Shown here: positions 9,617-18,528 of the stretch, piece by piece
Numbering within the stretch: the first letter of the stretch is position 1
Layout: every line of letters starts with the position of its first letter
Source of the DNA: Gordonia hongkongensis
GTDB lineage: Bacteria; Actinomycetota; Actinomycetes; Mycobacteriales; Mycobacteriaceae
Direction: 5' to 3'
Assembly (NCBI RefSeq): GCF_023078355.1
Contig: NZ_CP095552.1
Coordinates: 2,666,001-2,730,000, forward strand
DNA: 64,000 nt
Made by a program: the position numbers and the translations under genes
Notes under the pieces: generated by a model
Told to the model about the DNA's origin: nothing
Database searches by the model: none
What the model saw: the letters and a program-made list of their open reading frames with translations, nothing else

Positions 9617-10377
9617 CCGAACAGATCCCGCCGGATCCTGTCCCGCACGTCCTGATCCTCGGCGGGACCGGGGAGGCGCGAGCGCTCGCCTCGACCCTCG
9701 CCGACACCGACATCGCGTTCATCAGTTCCCTCGCCGGCCGGGTGAAACACCCCCGCCTACCGGTCGGTCCGGTGCGCATCGGCGGGTTCGGCGGACCCGA
9801 CGGGCTCCGGGAATGGTTGCAGAGCAACCGCATTCAGGCAGTGGTCGATGCGACCCATCCGTTTGCCGCGACGATCACCCGTAGCGCGGCGCGGGCCGCA
9901 GCCGATGCGGGTGTGCCGCTGTTGCGCCTGCGCCGGGACCCCTGGGTGCCCGGAGACATCGACACCTGGATCCGTGTGCCCGACCTGCCCGCTGCCGCTC
10001 GTGAAGTGGCCGCCCGCGGCAGACGTGTCTTCCTGACCACCGGCCGCCAGGACGTCGGTGTCTTCGCGGGGATCGATTCGGCGTGGTTCCTGATCCGGGT
10101 CGTCGACGCCCCGACCGGAGCGCTTCCGCTGCATCACGAGGTGCTGCGCTCGCGGGGGCCCTATGACCACCGGTCGGAGCGAGAGCTGCTGCGTGACAAC
10201 GGCATCGATCTGCTGGTCACGAAGAACAGCGGCGGAACGCTGACCTCGGCCAAGCTGGCGGCCGCGTCCGAACTCGGGATCGAGGTCATCATGGTCGACC
10301 GGCCCGCCGAACCCGACACGCCGGTCGTCTCAGATGTCGGTGCCGCCCGGAACTGGCTCGAGGAGCTGTCCGGCTGA
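9613..10377 (+). CDS. cobK: Precorrin-6A reductase CobK
   Basis: 254 aa. The N-terminal ILGGTGEARALASTLAD nucleotide-binding motif and DATHPFAATIT are the family hallmarks, with LTTGRQDVGVF and VTKNSGG in the C-terminal half. It reduces the macrocycle of precorrin-6A using NADPH. The GTG start overlaps the cobM stop (GTGA). Its 3' end overlaps the convergent cobIJ gene by 48 bp. Confidence 0.93.
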   Translation: MTEQIPPDPVPHVLILGGTGEARALASTLADTDIAFISSLAGRVKHPRLPVGPVRIGGFGGPDGLREWLQSNRIQAVVDATHPFAATITRSAARAAADAGVPLLRLRRDPWVPGDIDTWIRVPDLPAAAREVAARGRRVFLTTGRQDVGVFAGIDSAWFLIRVVDAPTGALPLHHEVLRSRGPYDHRSERELLRDNGIDLLVTKNSGGTLTSAKLAAASELGIEVIMVDRPAEPDTPVVSDVGAARNWLEELSG

Positions 10378-11946
10378 GTGGTCGGCGGTGTGATCGTCGC
10401 TGTCGACCGGGTGGTGACTGCGCGGCGTGAACACCAACGTTCCGGCCGCGCGCGGCACGACCCTTGTGGCCGACGACCCGATGATGATCATCGTGCGCAT
10501 GTCGACGACCGCGGGATCGAAGTCCGCGAGCGTGGTCGTGGTGAGTTGCTGCTCCGGACCACCGACGTCCCGTCCGAGGACGACGACGCGATCGGGCGAC
10601 ACCGTCTGCGAGAGAGTGTGTTTGAGGGCGCCGACCTGCCAGGTGCGGCTCGCCGAGCCCGGGTTGTAGATGGCGATCACCAGGTCGGCGCCGAGTGCGG
10701 CTCGGATGCGCCGTTCGATGACCGACCACGGCTTCAACCGGTCGGAGAGCGAGATGATCGCGAAGTCATGCCCGAGGGGCGCTCCCACGGCAGCGGCGAC
10801 CGCGGTCGCCGCCGTGACACCGGGCACGACGCGGACGGGCACTTCGTGCCACCGCGGCTGCGCGGCGACCTCGGCAACCGCCGCAGCCATCGCGAACACG
10901 CCGGGATCACCGGACGAGACGACGGCGACGCGAGCGCCGCGTCGAGCGAGGTCGAGCGCGAACTCGGCCCGCTCGGCCTCGACCCGGTTGTCGCTGGCGT
11001 GTACTCGCTGCCCCGGCCGCGGGGTGACGCGCTTGAGATAGGTGGTGTAACCGACGAGGTCGGTGGCCGTGGCCAGCTCCGCGCGGACCTCCGGGGTGGT
11101 CCAGCTGTCGTGACCCGGTCCGAGCCCCACGACGACGAGCTCACCGGGCACGGGCTCCGGTTCGAACATCGGGTTGTTGCGGCGTCCGGGGACGATGAGG
11201 ATCGAGAAGTACGGCACCTCTGCGGGATTCACGTCGGCGGCCGGCAGCACCCGCTCGACGGTCGTCGACGCGCGTTCGACGTAGAAGGCCTCGTCGAGAC
11301 GCCCGGCTTCGCGGAGGGCGTCGCGCACCCGCTCGAAGGTCCGACCGAGTTTCATGACCACGATCGCGTCCGCGGACCGGAAGCGGAAGAGCAACTCCGA
11401 GGTCGACGCGGTACCGGGCACGACGGTCAGCGTCTCCTCGCCCTCGACGAGCGGGACCCCGGTCGCTGCGGACGCCGCGCTGACCGAGGTGACGCCGGGC
11501 ACGATTTCGGCGTCGAAGTGCGGTGCCAGGCGCTTGTGCATGTGCATGTAGGAGCTGTAGAAAAGCGGATCGCCCTCGGCGAGCAGGACGACATCACGGC
11601 CCGCGCGCAGGTGCACCGCGAGACGTTCGGCGCTCTCGGTGTAGAAGTCGTCGAGCGCGCCCTGGTACCCGCCGGGGTGGTCGGTCGTCTCGGTGGTGAC
11701 CGGGTACATGAGACGTTCCTCGGTCTGTCCGTCACGCAGGTAGGGTTCGGCCACCGATCGTGCGATGCTGTTGCCGTGTCGCGCAGAGTGATACGCGATC
11801 ACGTCCGCGGTGCTGATCAGGCGGGCGGCCTTGACGGTCATCAGCTCGCTGTCACCCGGGCCGAGCCCGATGCCGTAGAGCGTGCCCGGACCTGACTCCC
11901 GTCCGGCCGCTGTGGTGCTGTCAGAGTTCATGGGGTCCACCATCAT
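10330..11946 (-). CDS. cobIJ: Bifunctional CobI-CobJ methyltransferase (precorrin-2 C20 / precorrin-3B C17)
   Basis: 538 aa, two fused tetrapyrrole methylase domains. The CobI half starts at GTLYGIGLGPGDSELMTVKAA and has LAEGDPLFYSSYMHMHKRL. The CobJ half starts near residue 280 at ELVVVGLGPGHDSWTTPEV and has VSSGDPGVFAMAA and IYNPGSASRTWQ. The fusion is the usual mycobacterial arrangement (Rv2066). The ATG at 11946 overlaps the cobH stop (ATGA); an internal ATG at 11931 (MNSDST) is an alternative. Last gene of the minus-strand cobG-cobH-cobIJ operon; its end overlaps cobK by 48 bp. Confidence 0.93.
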   Translation of the reverse strand: MMVDPMNSDSTTAAGRESGPGTLYGIGLGPGDSELMTVKAARLISTADVIAYHSARHGNSIARSVAEPYLRDGQTEERLMYPVTTETTDHPGGYQGALDDFYTESAERLAVHLRAGRDVVLLAEGDPLFYSSYMHMHKRLAPHFDAEIVPGVTSVSAASAATGVPLVEGEETLTVVPGTASTSELLFRFRSADAIVVMKLGRTFERVRDALREAGRLDEAFYVERASTTVERVLPAADVNPAEVPYFSILIVPGRRNNPMFEPEPVPGELVVVGLGPGHDSWTTPEVRAELATATDLVGYTTYLKRVTPRPGQRVHASDNRVEAERAEFALDLARRGARVAVVSSGDPGVFAMAAAVAEVAAQPRWHEVPVRVVPGVTAATAVAAAVGAPLGHDFAIISLSDRLKPWSVIERRIRAALGADLVIAIYNPGSASRTWQVGALKHTLSQTVSPDRVVVLGRDVGGPEQQLTTTTLADFDPAVVDMRTMIIIGSSATRVVPRAAGTLVFTPRSHHPVDSDDHTADHSAGQLLEPVPGGTDI

Positions 11947-12566
11947 TCCTGCGGGGTCGCGAGCGCGTTGACCGCGGCCGCGGTGATCGCCGATCCGCCG
12001 CGCCGGCCCGTGACCGTGATGAATTCGAGGTCGTCGCGCTCGGCGAGTGCCGCGCAGGATTCGACCGCGCCGACGAAACCGACGGGTGCGCCGACGATGG
12101 CGGCGGGACGCGGTGCGCCGTCGTCGATCATGTCCAGGAGCCCGAACAGTGCGGTCGGCGCGTTGCCGATCGCGACAACCGCACCTTCCAGGCGCGGCCG
12201 CCAGAACTCCAGTGCCGCAGCGGTCCTCGTGGTTTCCATCTTCTCGGCGAGGACTGGGAGGGTGGGTTCGGACAGGTGGCAGAGCACCTCGTTGTCCGCG
12301 GGGAGACGCTTGCGCGTGATCCCGGACGCCACCATGTTGGCGTCGCAGAGGATCGGGGCGCCGGCTTCGAGGGCTCCGCGGGCGGCGGCCACGACACCGG
12401 GCGTCGCGACCACGTCGCGCGTCAGGTCGGTCTGGCCGCACGCGTGGATCATGCGGACGACAACGGTCGCGACGTCGGGTGCGAACGCGGAGAGATCGGA
12501 CTCGGCGCGGATCGTGGCGAAGGACTGGCGGTAGATCGCGGCGCCGTCACGCAGGTACTCGGTCAT
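11943..12566 (-). CDS. cobH: Precorrin-8X methylmutase CobH
   Basis: 207 aa, beginning MTEYLRDGAAIYRQSFATIRAE. It carries the catalytic-His region VVRMIHACGQTDL and the substrate loops APILCDANMVASGI, IGNAPTALFGLLDMI and GAPVGFVGAVESC. It moves the C11 methyl to C12 to give hydrogenobyrinate. The start is the ATG matching the family N-terminus, 14 bp after the cobG stop. The stop overlaps the cobIJ ATG. Confidence 0.94.
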   Translation of the reverse strand: MTEYLRDGAAIYRQSFATIRAESDLSAFAPDVATVVVRMIHACGQTDLTRDVVATPGVVAAARGALEAGAPILCDANMVASGITRKRLPADNEVLCHLSEPTLPVLAEKMETTRTAAALEFWRPRLEGAVVAIGNAPTALFGLLDMIDDGAPRPAAIVGAPVGFVGAVESCAALAERDDLEFITVTGRRGGSAITAAAVNALATPQE

Positions 12567-12579
12567 GGTGCTGACGAGC

Positions 12580-13740
12580 CTAACGGCGCCGCCGTTCGTA
12601 TCCGCCGTCGGGCGTGGCCTGCACCGACAGGTGCGATTCGGCCGGCGACCCGCAGCCACGGGCGCAGCCCACCCAGTGTTCGCGCTCCTCGACGGGGTCG
12701 CCGTCCTGCACTCGGGCCATCAGGTCGTCCCGGACCGGCGCGTGCGCGGACGAGCAACCCGGGGCTCCCACGCAGCAGCTGACCTGGGCCCATGGCGAAG
12801 CGGCGTCGAAGATCAGACCCATCGGTGCGAGCACGCGGACGACGGTCTCGGCCACCCCTTCGCCGAGGTCGCACAGGAGGATCTCGCGGTCGGGGGTGAA
12901 CACGACCGGCGCCTGCACGGCCGCGATGAATTCCGCCAGCCGGGCCGGCAAGCGTCCGAGTTCGACGACCGCGCCGAGCAGCACCGCGCCGTCGTCCTGG
13001 TCGAACCAGCCGACGATTGGTTCCCCCGCAGCGACCGGTGCCGCGTCCGGGTCGGCCCCGATGACGGGATCCAGCGTCGAGGCGATGAGTTCCGCGAGCC
13101 GGCGCCGGGAGTCGTCGTCGAGGTCGCGGACCCGCCAGGCGCCGGGCGAGACCTCGCCCAGACCCGCGGCCACCGCGATGAGCGCGCGCACGATCGCCTC
13201 CGTACCGGTGGCCGATCCGACGGCCGTCCCGCCGATGAGCACATCCGCGGCCAGGGGAGTGCCGCCCCGGATCACCGCGCACGCATCGGGTCGTCGTCCG
13301 GCGATGTCACCGCGCCCGTCGTCGATGCCGAACAGGAACCGGCCGGACAGGGTGGCCGCGGCCGGGTCGGCCCGCAGGGCGTCGTCGAGGGCCGCGGAGA
13401 GCGGACGCGCATCGGCGACGCCGCCGATGCGACCGGTCAGGGGGCTGAGCTCGATGTTGCGCACCTTGTCGTGGCTGCTGCTCGGCGCGAGCCCGGCGGC
13501 GACGACGGCCTGCGCGACGGCTTCGACGTCGGTGATCCCGCGCAGCTGGAGGTTGCCGCGCACCGTCAGTTCCAGGTGCCCGTCGGCGTGGTCGGCGGCG
13601 GCCCGGGCGAGCGTCTCCAGCTGGTCCGGACGGATCCGTCCGCCCGGCAGGCGGACACGGGCCAGCGCGCCGTCGGCCGCCGGGTGCGTGTCGAAGACCC
13701 CTGGGCAACGGTCGGTGGCGGCCCGGGCTGGCTGGTTCAT
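12580..13740 (-). CDS. cobG: Precorrin-3B synthase CobG
   Basis: 386 aa sulfite/nitrite-reductase-like fold. The N-terminal ferredoxin-like domain has LPGGRIRPDQLETLA and HLELTVRGNLQLRGI. The C-terminal 4Fe-4S/siroheme-type cysteines are in VSCCVGAPGCSSAHAPV and VGCARGCGSPAESH. CobG uses O2 to form precorrin-3B, so the ring is made by the aerobic route. It starts divergently from the cobalamin riboswitch of cobN, with about 30 bp between its ATG and the start of the aptamer. Confidence 0.93.
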   Translation of the reverse strand: MNQPARAATDRCPGVFDTHPAADGALARVRLPGGRIRPDQLETLARAAADHADGHLELTVRGNLQLRGITDVEAVAQAVVAAGLAPSSSHDKVRNIELSPLTGRIGGVADARPLSAALDDALRADPAAATLSGRFLFGIDDGRGDIAGRRPDACAVIRGGTPLAADVLIGGTAVGSATGTEAIVRALIAVAAGLGEVSPGAWRVRDLDDDSRRRLAELIASTLDPVIGADPDAAPVAAGEPIVGWFDQDDGAVLLGAVVELGRLPARLAEFIAAVQAPVVFTPDREILLCDLGEGVAETVVRVLAPMGLIFDAASPWAQVSCCVGAPGCSSAHAPVRDDLMARVQDGDPVEEREHWVGCARGCGSPAESHLSVQATPDGGYERRRR

Positions 13741-13770
13741 CCCACCAGCCTACGACCGGCGGGCGCGGTG

Positions 13771-13895
13771 GCCGTAGGCTGAACGCACCGCGAGCGGGCT
13801 GAAGCCGGTGCGATTCCGGCGCGGTCGCGCCACTGTGACCGGGGGTCGGCATCGGCCGGACATCCGGAAGTCAGACCAGTCCCTCGCACTGCACC
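13771..13895 (+). promoter_or_regulatory. Cobalamin (B12) riboswitch upstream of cobN
   Basis: Plus-strand leader with the conserved blocks of the AdoCbl aptamer: GAAGCCGGTGCGATTCCGGC (13801-13820), a GCGCCACTGT B12-box-like segment (13827-13836), and the 3' GGAAGTCAGACC block (13866-13877). It ends about 55 nt before the cobN ATG, placing the expression platform over the ribosome-binding region GGAGACACG. It should repress cobaltochelatase synthesis when B12 is plentiful. Confidence 0.93.
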
Positions 13896-13949
13896 CGCCA
13901 CCCACGGCACCGACACGCACCGGGCGCGACAACCCGGCGAGGAGACACG

Positions 13950-16900
13950 ATGATCCTGCTGCTCTCGACCTCGGACACCGATCTGCTCACGGCCTCGGCG
14001 GCCGACGAGGGCAGCGCGTCGCCCGATGCGTCGGTGTCCTACCGCGGCGCGAATCCCTCTCGCATCCTGATCGAGGACATCCCGCGCCTGGCCGCCGACG
14101 CCGACCTCATCGTCGTGCGCATCCTGGGCGGTGTACGCGCCTGGGAGGACGGGCTGGCTGCGGTCGAGGCGACCGGCAAGCCGCTCGTCGTGTGTTCCGG
14201 TGAGCAGCAGCCCGACCCCGATCTGATGGCGCACTCGACGGTGCCCTCCGGCGTCGCCGCCCAGGCCCACGACTATCTCGCCGCGGGCGGTGTCGCCAAC
14301 CTCGTGAACCTGCACCACTTCCTGTCCGACACCGTCCTGCTGACCGGCAACGGTTTCGAACTCCCGCAGCAGACGCCCGCGTGGGGCGTGCTCGAACGTT
14401 CTCCGGCCGCCGAGCCGTCTCTGCTCCCTGAGTTTCGAGGAGCACACGCTGAGGCTTCCATGCTCCCTGAGGTGCGAGGAGCGCAAGCCGCCGGGCCGAG
14501 CGAGCGACGAAGGAGCGCGTCGAGGTCGACGAGCCACGAAGGGCCCGACGCCCCCACCATCGCGGTCCTTTACTACCGCGCCCAGCACCTGGCGGGCAAC
14601 ACGCGGTACATCGCCGCGCTGTGCGATGCGATCGAGGACCGCGGGGCCCGCGCGCTGCCGATCTTCTGCGCGTCGCTGCGGACCGCCCCCGACGACCTGC
14701 TCGAGCTGCTCGGTACCGCCGACGCCCTCGTGGTCACGGTGCTGGCCGCCGGTGGCGCCACCCCGGCCACCGCTTCGGCCGGCGGCGACGACGAGGCGTG
14801 GAACATCGAACGGCTGGCCGCCCTCGACATCCCGATCCTGCAGGGTCTCTGCCTCACCGGGTCCCGCGCGGACTGGGAGGACAGTGATGACGGCCTGTCG
14901 CCACTCGACGTCGCCACCCAGGTGGCGGTGCCCGAGTTCGACGGCCGCATCATCACCGTGCCGTTCTCCTTCAAGGAGTTCGACGACGACGGATTGCCGT
15001 GGTACCAGCCGGATCTCGAGCGCTGCGCACGGGTGGCGGGGATCGCCACCGCGCACGCCCGGTTGCGTCGGACCCCGGCCGCCGACAAGCGGATCGCGGT
15101 CATGTTGTCGGCCTACCCGACGAAGCACGCGCGGATCGGCAACGCCGTCGGTCTCGACACCCCGCGCAGCCTGCTGCGCCTGCTCGCCGCGATGCGCGAC
15201 GCCGGCTACGACATCGGCCCGGAGTCCGGTCCGGACGCGATTCCCGGTCTCGCCGACGATGATTCGGATGCGCTGATCCACCAGATCATCGCCACCGGCG
15301 GTCAGGATGCGGATTGGCTCACCGAGGAGACCCTCGCCGCCAACCCGATCCGCCTGTCGGCGCGCGACTACCGGTCGTGGTTCGACACCCTGCCCGAGGG
15401 GCTTCGCTCGGCGGTCATCGAACACTGGGGTCCCGCACCGGGCGACCTGTTCGTCGACCGCACGCGCAACCCGGTTGGCGACATCGTCATCGCCGCACTG
15501 ACCTTCGGCAACATCGCGATCATGGTGCAGCCGCCGCGCGGGTTCGGCGAGAACCCGGTCGCGATCTACCACGATCCGGATCTGCCGCCGTCGCACCACT
15601 ATCTGGCCTCGTACCGGTGGATCGCGGCGCACGACACCGGCTTCGGCGCCGACGCCATCGTGCACGTCGGCAAACACGGCAACCTCGAGTGGCTGCCCGG
15701 CAAGAACCTCGGCATGTCGGCGGACTGCGGGACCGACGCCGCCCTCGGCGACCTCCCGCTCGTCTACCCGTTCCTGGTGAACGACCCGGGCGAGGGGACG
15801 CAGGCCAAGCGCCGCGCTCATGCGGTTCTCGTCGACCATCTGATCCCGCCGATGGCACGCGCCGAGTCCTACGGCGACATCGCCCGGCTGGAACAGCTTC
15901 TCGACGAGCACGCCAACATCTCCGCACTCGACCCGGCGAAGCTGCCCGCGATCCGCCAGCAGATCTGGACACTGCTGACCGCGGCGAAGATGGACTCCGA
16001 TCTCGGGCTCACCGAACGGCCCGACGAAGAGGTCTTCGACGACATGCTGCTGCACGTCGACGGGTGGCTGTGCGAGATCAAGGACGTGCAGATCCGTGAC
16101 GGGCTGCACGTGCTCGGCGAGCCCCCGCGCGACGACGCCGAGGTCGACCTCGTCCTCGCCATGCTGCGCGCACGCCAGCTCTGGGGTGGCACGTCGGCCC
16201 TGCCCGGCCTGCGCGAGGCCCTCGGACTCGTCGAAGACGGCTCGGCCGAACGCGGTTCCGTCGACGCCGTCGAGGCGCAGGCCCGCGAACTCGTCGCCGC
16301 CTGCGCGAAGGACGACTGGTCGACCGAAGCAGTTGCCGCGGCCACCGCGGGACTGCCCAGCGCGGTCGGGGATGTTCTCACCTTCGCGGCGACCGAGGTC
16401 GTCCCGCGCCTGCGTCAGACGACCGGCGAGGTCCCGCGGGTGCTGCACGCCTTGGACGGCGGGTTCATCCCGGCCGGACCCAGCGGGTCACCGCTGCGCG
16501 GGCTGATCAACGTGCTGCCGACCGGACGCAACTTCTACTCGGTCGACCCGAAGGCCGTGCCCTCACGGCTGGCGTGGGAGACCGGCCGCGCGATGGCCGA
16601 CTCCCTTCTCGAGCGTTATCTGACCGACCACGGCGAATACCCGGCGTCGGTGGGGCTGTCGGTGTGGGGGACCAGCGCCATGCGCACCTCGGGTGACGAC
16701 GTCGCCGAGGTGCTCGCGCTGCTCGGGGTCATGCCGGTGTGGGACGAGATGTCGCGGCGGGTCTCCTCGCTCGAGCTCATCGGCCTCGAGGAACTCGGAC
16801 GTCCCCGCATCGATGTCGCCGTCCGCATCTCTGGCTTCTTCCGGGATGCCTTCCCGCACGTCGTCACCATGCTCGACGACGCGGTCGCGCTCGCCGCGGC

Positions 16901-17729
16901 CGCTGACGACGAGTCCGACGAGCAGAACTTCGTCGCGGCACACGTGCGCGCCGCGATGTCCGAGCACGGCGACCGGCGTCGGGCCGTGACACGTGTCTTC
17001 GGTTCCAAGCCCGGCACCTACGGCGCCGGCATCCTGCAACTCATCGACTCACGGGACTGGCGCAGCGATGAGGACCTGGCCCGCGTCTACACCGAGTGGG
17101 GCGGTTACGCCTACGGACGCGACCTCGACGGGGTGCCCGCGGTCGACGACATGCGCGCCGCGTACAAGCGGATCGCCGTGGCGGCCAAGAACACCGACAC
17201 CCGCGAACACGACATCGCCGACTCCGATGACTACTTCCAGTACCACGGCGGCATGGTCGCGACCGTTCGCGCTTTGACTGGTTCCTCGCCGGAGGCCTAC
17301 ATCGGCGACAGCACCCGCCCCGACTCCGTCCGCACCCGCACGCTGTCGGAGGAGACCAGCCGGGTGTTCCGCGCCCGCGTCGTCAACCCGCGCTGGATCT
17401 CGGCCATGCAGCGCCACGGATACAAGGGGGCCTTCGAGATGGCTGCCACCGTCGACTATCTCTTCGGTTACGACGCCACCACCGACGTCGTCGCCGACTG
17501 GATGTACGAGAAACTCACCGAGTCCTATGTCCTCGACGAGACGAACCAGCAGTTCATGCAGCAGTCCAACCCCTGGGCGTTGCACGGCATCGCCGAACGT
17601 CTCCTCGAGGCCGTCGAACGCGACATGTGGCGCGAACCGCCGGCCGAGCTCCTCGACGCCCTGCGCACCGTCTACCTCCAGACCGAGGGCGACATCGAGG
17701 GCCGCGGCGAGGACGCCTCTGCCGGCTGA
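13950..17729 (+). CDS. cobN: Cobaltochelatase subunit CobN with repeat-derived insert
   Basis: 1259 aa, large subunit of the aerobic cobaltochelatase that inserts Co2+ into hydrogenobyrinate a,c-diamide with CobS/CobT-type partners (not in this window). Visible family segments: IAVLYYRAQHLAGNTRY, VMLSAYPTKHARIGNAVGL, AIVHVGKHGNLEWLPGKNLGMS, TGRNFYSVDPKAVPSRLAWE and RRVSSLELIGLEELGRPRIDV. Residues ~158-201 (LLPEFRGAHAEASMLPEVRG...) are encoded by two head copies and a tail of the dispersed genomic repeat, inserted in frame just before IAVLYYRAQ. This explains the ~60 extra residues over the ~1194-aa M. tuberculosis protein. Controlled by the upstream riboswitch. Confidence 0.94.
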   Translation: MILLLSTSDTDLLTASAADEGSASPDASVSYRGANPSRILIEDIPRLAADADLIVVRILGGVRAWEDGLAAVEATGKPLVVCSGEQQPDPDLMAHSTVPSGVAAQAHDYLAAGGVANLVNLHHFLSDTVLLTGNGFELPQQTPAWGVLERSPAAEPSLLPEFRGAHAEASMLPEVRGAQAAGPSERRRSASRSTSHEGPDAPTIAVLYYRAQHLAGNTRYIAALCDAIEDRGARALPIFCASLRTAPDDLLELLGTADALVVTVLAAGGATPATASAGGDDEAWNIERLAALDIPILQGLCLTGSRADWEDSDDGLSPLDVATQVAVPEFDGRIITVPFSFKEFDDDGLPWYQPDLERCARVAGIATAHARLRRTPAADKRIAVMLSAYPTKHARIGNAVGLDTPRSLLRLLAAMRDAGYDIGPESGPDAIPGLADDDSDALIHQIIATGGQDADWLTEETLAANPIRLSARDYRSWFDTLPEGLRSAVIEHWGPAPGDLFVDRTRNPVGDIVIAALTFGNIAIMVQPPRGFGENPVAIYHDPDLPPSHHYLASYRWIAAHDTGFGADAIVHVGKHGNLEWLPGKNLGMSADCGTDAALGDLPLVYPFLVNDPGEGTQAKRRAHAVLVDHLIPPMARAESYGDIARLEQLLDEHANISALDPAKLPAIRQQIWTLLTAAKMDSDLGLTERPDEEVFDDMLLHVDGWLCEIKDVQIRDGLHVLGEPPRDDAEVDLVLAMLRARQLWGGTSALPGLREALGLVEDGSAERGSVDAVEAQARELVAACAKDDWSTEAVAAATAGLPSAVGDVLTFAATEVVPRLRQTTGEVPRVLHALDGGFIPAGPSGSPLRGLINVLPTGRNFYSVDPKAVPSRLAWETGRAMADSLLERYLTDHGEYPASVGLSVWGTSAMRTSGDDVAEVLALLGVMPVWDEMSRRVSSLELIGLEELGRPRIDVAVRISGFFRDAFPHVVTMLDDAVALAAAADDESDEQNFVAAHVRAAMSEHGDRRRAVTRVFGSKPGTYGAGILQLIDSRDWRSDEDLARVYTEWGGYAYGRDLDGVPAVDDMRAAYKRIAVAAKNTDTREHDIADSDDYFQYHGGMVATVRALTGSSPEAYIGDSTRPDSVRTRTLSEETSRVFRARVVNPRWISAMQRHGYKGAFEMAATVDYLFGYDATTDVVADWMYEKLTESYVLDETNQQFMQQSNPWALHGIAERLLEAVERDMWREPPAELLDALRTVYLQTEGDIEGRGEDASAG
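14424..14553 (+). repeat. Dispersed repeat inserted in frame inside cobN
   Basis: A degenerate head (CTCCCTGAGTTTCGAGGAGC, 14424-14443) is followed by a full copy: head CTCCCTGAGGTGCGAGGAGC (14463), middle GCCGCCGGGCCGAGC and GAAGGAGCGCGTCGAGGTCG, and tail GAGCCACGAAGGG. The same unit occurs in gaps at 35.4, 41.7 and 42.0 kb. Here it keeps the reading frame. Confidence 0.85.
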
Positions 17730-17730
17730 G

Positions 17731-17822
17731 CCGCCCACCGCCGCCTGAGCCGCCCTCCGCTGGTTGAGCCGCGCACCGCCGGTTGAGCCGCCCTCCGCTG
17801 GTTGAGCTTGTCGAAACCCCCC
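17731..17822. repeat. GCTGGTTGAGCC-type repeat cluster
   Basis: Five imperfect units of the form CCCTCCGCTGGTTGAGCCGC follow the cobN stop, ending in GGTTGAGCTTGTCGAAACCC. Variants of this unit recur at 41.97-42.12, 50.28-50.36 and 51.74-51.82 kb. It occupies the cobN-fxsA gap; no gene is seen there. Confidence 0.7.
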
Positions 17823-17909
17823 CGGGACAAAACCGCGTCGTCGTTCGTTGTCCACGCAGACCCTGACGTCAACGGGTGCCGAAGGGCACCGAAGGACAGG
17901 TGAAGCATC

Positions 17910-18419
17910 ATGGCTCTCCGCTGGTTCGCGGCCTACGCCGTGCTGGAGATCGCCGCGTTCGTCGCGATGGTCATGACCCTCGGATTCGGCTGGGCGGTGC
18001 TCATCAGCCTCGCCGCCGTGGTCCTCGGATTCGTCGTCCTGCGCTGGCAGGGCGGCAAGGTCTTCGACGAGCTGCGCCGCGCGTCGAGAAACGAGGTCGA
18101 CGCCCGCGCCCCGCTGGCCGACACCGCGCTCGTCGCCGTGTCGACCATCCTTTTGGTTGTCCCGGGCGTCGTGTCGACCGTGGCCGGGACCCTGCTGCTG
18201 TTCCCGCCGACCCGTCGGGTGATGCGTCCGGCCGTCGCCGCGGTGGGTGCCCGCCGTGTGGCGACCGCGATGGACCGGGCCGGGATGTATGCCACCGGTG
18301 TCTACGGCGCCGGACGTGGCGCGACCGTCGTCGAGGGTTCCGTCGTGGAATCCGACACGCCCGAGCCGGGATCTTCGTCGTCCCCGTACGGCACCCGAGG
18401 TCTGCCGCAGGGCCACTGA
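17910..18419 (+). CDS. fxsA: FxsA family membrane protein
   Basis: 169 aa with an FxsA domain: two N-terminal helices (FAAYAVLEIAAFVAMVMTLG, WAVLISLAAVVLGFVVL), the GGKVFDELRRA connector, and a third hydrophobic stretch LVAVSTILLVVPGVVSTVAGTLLLFPPTR. A hydrophilic C-terminal tail follows. In E. coli FxsA relieves phage T7 exclusion by F; its role in actinobacteria is unknown. ATG preceded by GAAGGACAGG. M. tuberculosis Rv2053c is in the same neighbourhood. Confidence 0.88.
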   Translation: MALRWFAAYAVLEIAAFVAMVMTLGFGWAVLISLAAVVLGFVVLRWQGGKVFDELRRASRNEVDARAPLADTALVAVSTILLVVPGVVSTVAGTLLLFPPTRRVMRPAVAAVGARRVATAMDRAGMYATGVYGAGRGATVVEGSVVESDTPEPGSSSSPYGTRGLPQGH

Positions 18420-18528
18420 ACAGGTCCTGATCTGCGCCCGAGCGCAGCACAACCCACTGGGGTCCCGGAACACACGCACCCCGGACCCCTCGCCACCCTC
18501 CTCCGACGGCAAGGCACACTGAACGATC

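Noticed and set aside
10378..11895. 505-codon plus-strand open frame
   Set aside because: Exactly antisense to cobIJ, whose two methylase domains are clear.
13737..16448. 903-codon open frame on the minus strand opposite cobN
   Set aside because: It is a GC-rich antisense shadow of cobN; its translation has no recognisable domain, and cobN and the riboswitch fully explain the region.
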